A DNA stretch of 5,638 bases from an uncultured Prevotellaceae bacterium (GTDB lineage Bacteria; Bacteroidota; Bacteroidia; Bacteroidales; Bacteroidaceae), in the NCBI GenBank assembly GCA_946187025.1, contig CAMHPM010000127.1, forward strand, positions 1-5,638, in the 5' to 3' direction. Shown here piece by piece: positions 4,780 through 5,638 of the stretch. The stretch's first letter is position 1, and each line of letters begins with the position of its first letter. The notes beneath the pieces are model-generated. The model ran no database searches and had not been told where the DNA came from. It saw only the letters and a program-made list of their open reading frames with translations. Made by a program: the position numbers and the translations under genes.

Positions 4780-5638
4780 ATGGTAAGTTACAAAGAACTA
4801 GGTCTCGTGAATACCCGCGAGATGTTCAAGAGAGCAATTGCCGGCGGATATGCTATTCCTGCCTTCAACTTCAACACAATGGAACAGATGCAGGCCATCG
4901 TAATGGCTGCTGTCGAGACAAAATCGCCTGTTATCATGCAGGTATCAAAGGGCGCACGCAACTATGCAAACGGCACAATCCTCCGCAACCTGGCCAAGGG
5001 TGCAGTGGAATATGCCAAGGAGCTGGGATGCGAGCATCCAGAAATAGTGCTCCACCTCGACCACGGTGATACATTCGAACTCTGCAAGGATTGTATCGAC
5101 AATGGTTTCTCATCAGTCATGATCGACGGTTCGTCTCTCCCTTACGAAGAGAACATCGCCCTGGCAAAGAAAGTTGTGGATTATGCACATCAGTTTGACG
5201 TTACAGTAGAAGCAGAACTCGGTGTACTGGCCGGTGTTGAGGATGAGGTTTCATCAGCAGAAAGCCACTACACAAAGCCAGAGGAAGTAATCGACTTCGC
5301 TACCCGCACAGGCTGCGACTCGCTGGCCATCTCTATCGGTACAAGCCACGGAGCACACAAGTTCACTCCAGAGCAGTGCACACTGGTCAACGGCGTATTG
5401 GTTCCACCTCCATTGGCATTCGACATCCTGCACGAAATCGAGAAGAAACTCCCTGGATTCCCCATCGTGCTCCACGGCTCATCTTCAGTTCCTATGGAAG
5501 AAGTCAACACTATCAACAAGTATGGTGGTCACCTCGAGGCAGCTATCGGTATTCCAGAAGAGCAACTCCGCGAAGCATCACGCAGCGCTGTCTGCAAGAT
5601 CAACATCGACTCTGACTCACGTCTGGCTATGACTGCTG
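4780..5638 (+). CDS. fba: Class II fructose-bisphosphate aldolase, 3' end cut by window
   Basis: Cytoplasmic zinc enzyme of glycolysis and gluconeogenesis that reversibly splits fructose 1,6-bisphosphate into dihydroxyacetone phosphate and glyceraldehyde 3-phosphate. The 286 complete codons seen cover the TIM barrel almost fully; comparable Bacteroidetes enzymes are about 330-335 residues, so roughly 45-50 are missing beyond the right edge. Visible motifs in order: IPAFNFNTMEQMQAI (26-40), LHLDHGDT (91-98; catalytic D94, zinc ligand H95), VEAELGVLAG (143-152), SIGTSHGAHKF (185-195; zinc ligand H190), VLHGSSS (230-236; zinc ligand H232) and KINIDSDSR (273-281; substrate-binding N275 and D277). 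ATG 4780 is preceded by an AT-rich leader and a good promoter. It is transcribed away from the nucleotidase operon and is probably monocistronic or first in its own unit. Confidence 0.97.
   Translation, partial: MVSYKELGLVNTREMFKRAIAGGYAIPAFNFNTMEQMQAIVMAAVETKSPVIMQVSKGARNYANGTILRNLAKGAVEYAKELGCEHPEIVLHLDHGDTFELCKDCIDNGFSSVMIDGSSLPYEENIALAKKVVDYAHQFDVTVEAELGVLAGVEDEVSSAESHYTKPEEVIDFATRTGCDSLAISIGTSHGAHKFTPEQCTLVNGVLVPPPLAFDILHEIEKKLPGFPIVLHGSSSVPMEEVNTINKYGGHLEAAIGIPEEQLREASRSAVCKINIDSDSRLAMTA

Overview
The window looks like a chromosomal segment from a Bacteroidales bacterium, probably Prevotella or a close relative. Three things point there: an ECF sigma / FecR-type anti-sigma / outer-membrane-barrel regulatory cassette with DUF4974 and STN modules; promoters that fit the Bacteroidetes TTTG-N19-TAnnTTTG pattern rather than the E. 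coli one; and AT-rich leaders without clear Shine-Dalgarno sequences. The genus is an inference.

Layout. Positions 1-1786 hold a minus-strand operon read right to left: an ECF sigma factor (start 1786), a short membrane anti-sigma protein (start 1268), and the N-terminal 228 residues of a TonB-dependent-receptor-type outer membrane protein (start 684, running off the left edge). The last two overlap by 4 bases (ATGA). A promoter with exact 19-bp spacing lies at 1926-1956, giving a leader of about 130 nt. Positions 1787-2206 are non-coding. They hold that promoter, a leader hairpin and, at 2071-2170, an array of a 12-bp core: four direct copies on an exact 22-bp period plus one inverted copy that closes a perfect 34-bp palindrome.

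Positions 2207-4677 hold a second minus-strand operon, also read right to left: a small DUF6359 lipoprotein, a full-length lipoprotein 5'-nucleotidase overlapping it by 11 bases, and a small NUMOD4/HNH_3-type endonuclease starting 13 bases after the nucleotidase stop. The array lies just 3' of this operon. The 102-bp gap 4678-4779 carries divergent promoters: one for the lipoprotein operon, which would give an almost leaderless mRNA, and one for the plus-strand class II fructose-bisphosphate aldolase gene (start 4780, cut by the right edge).

Functionally, the left operon is a cell-surface-signalling unit in which an outer membrane protein with an STN signalling domain probably controls its own sigma factor through the anti-sigma protein. 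The middle operon pairs an envelope nucleotidase with an uncharacterised lipoprotein, suggesting extracytoplasmic nucleotide or phosphate scavenging; the role of the cytoplasmic-type HNH protein in it is unclear. The aldolase is core glycolysis. I see no CRISPR array, RNA gene or insertion sequence. The least explained parts are the palindrome-anchored array and the lipoprotein-nucleotidase-HNH operon.
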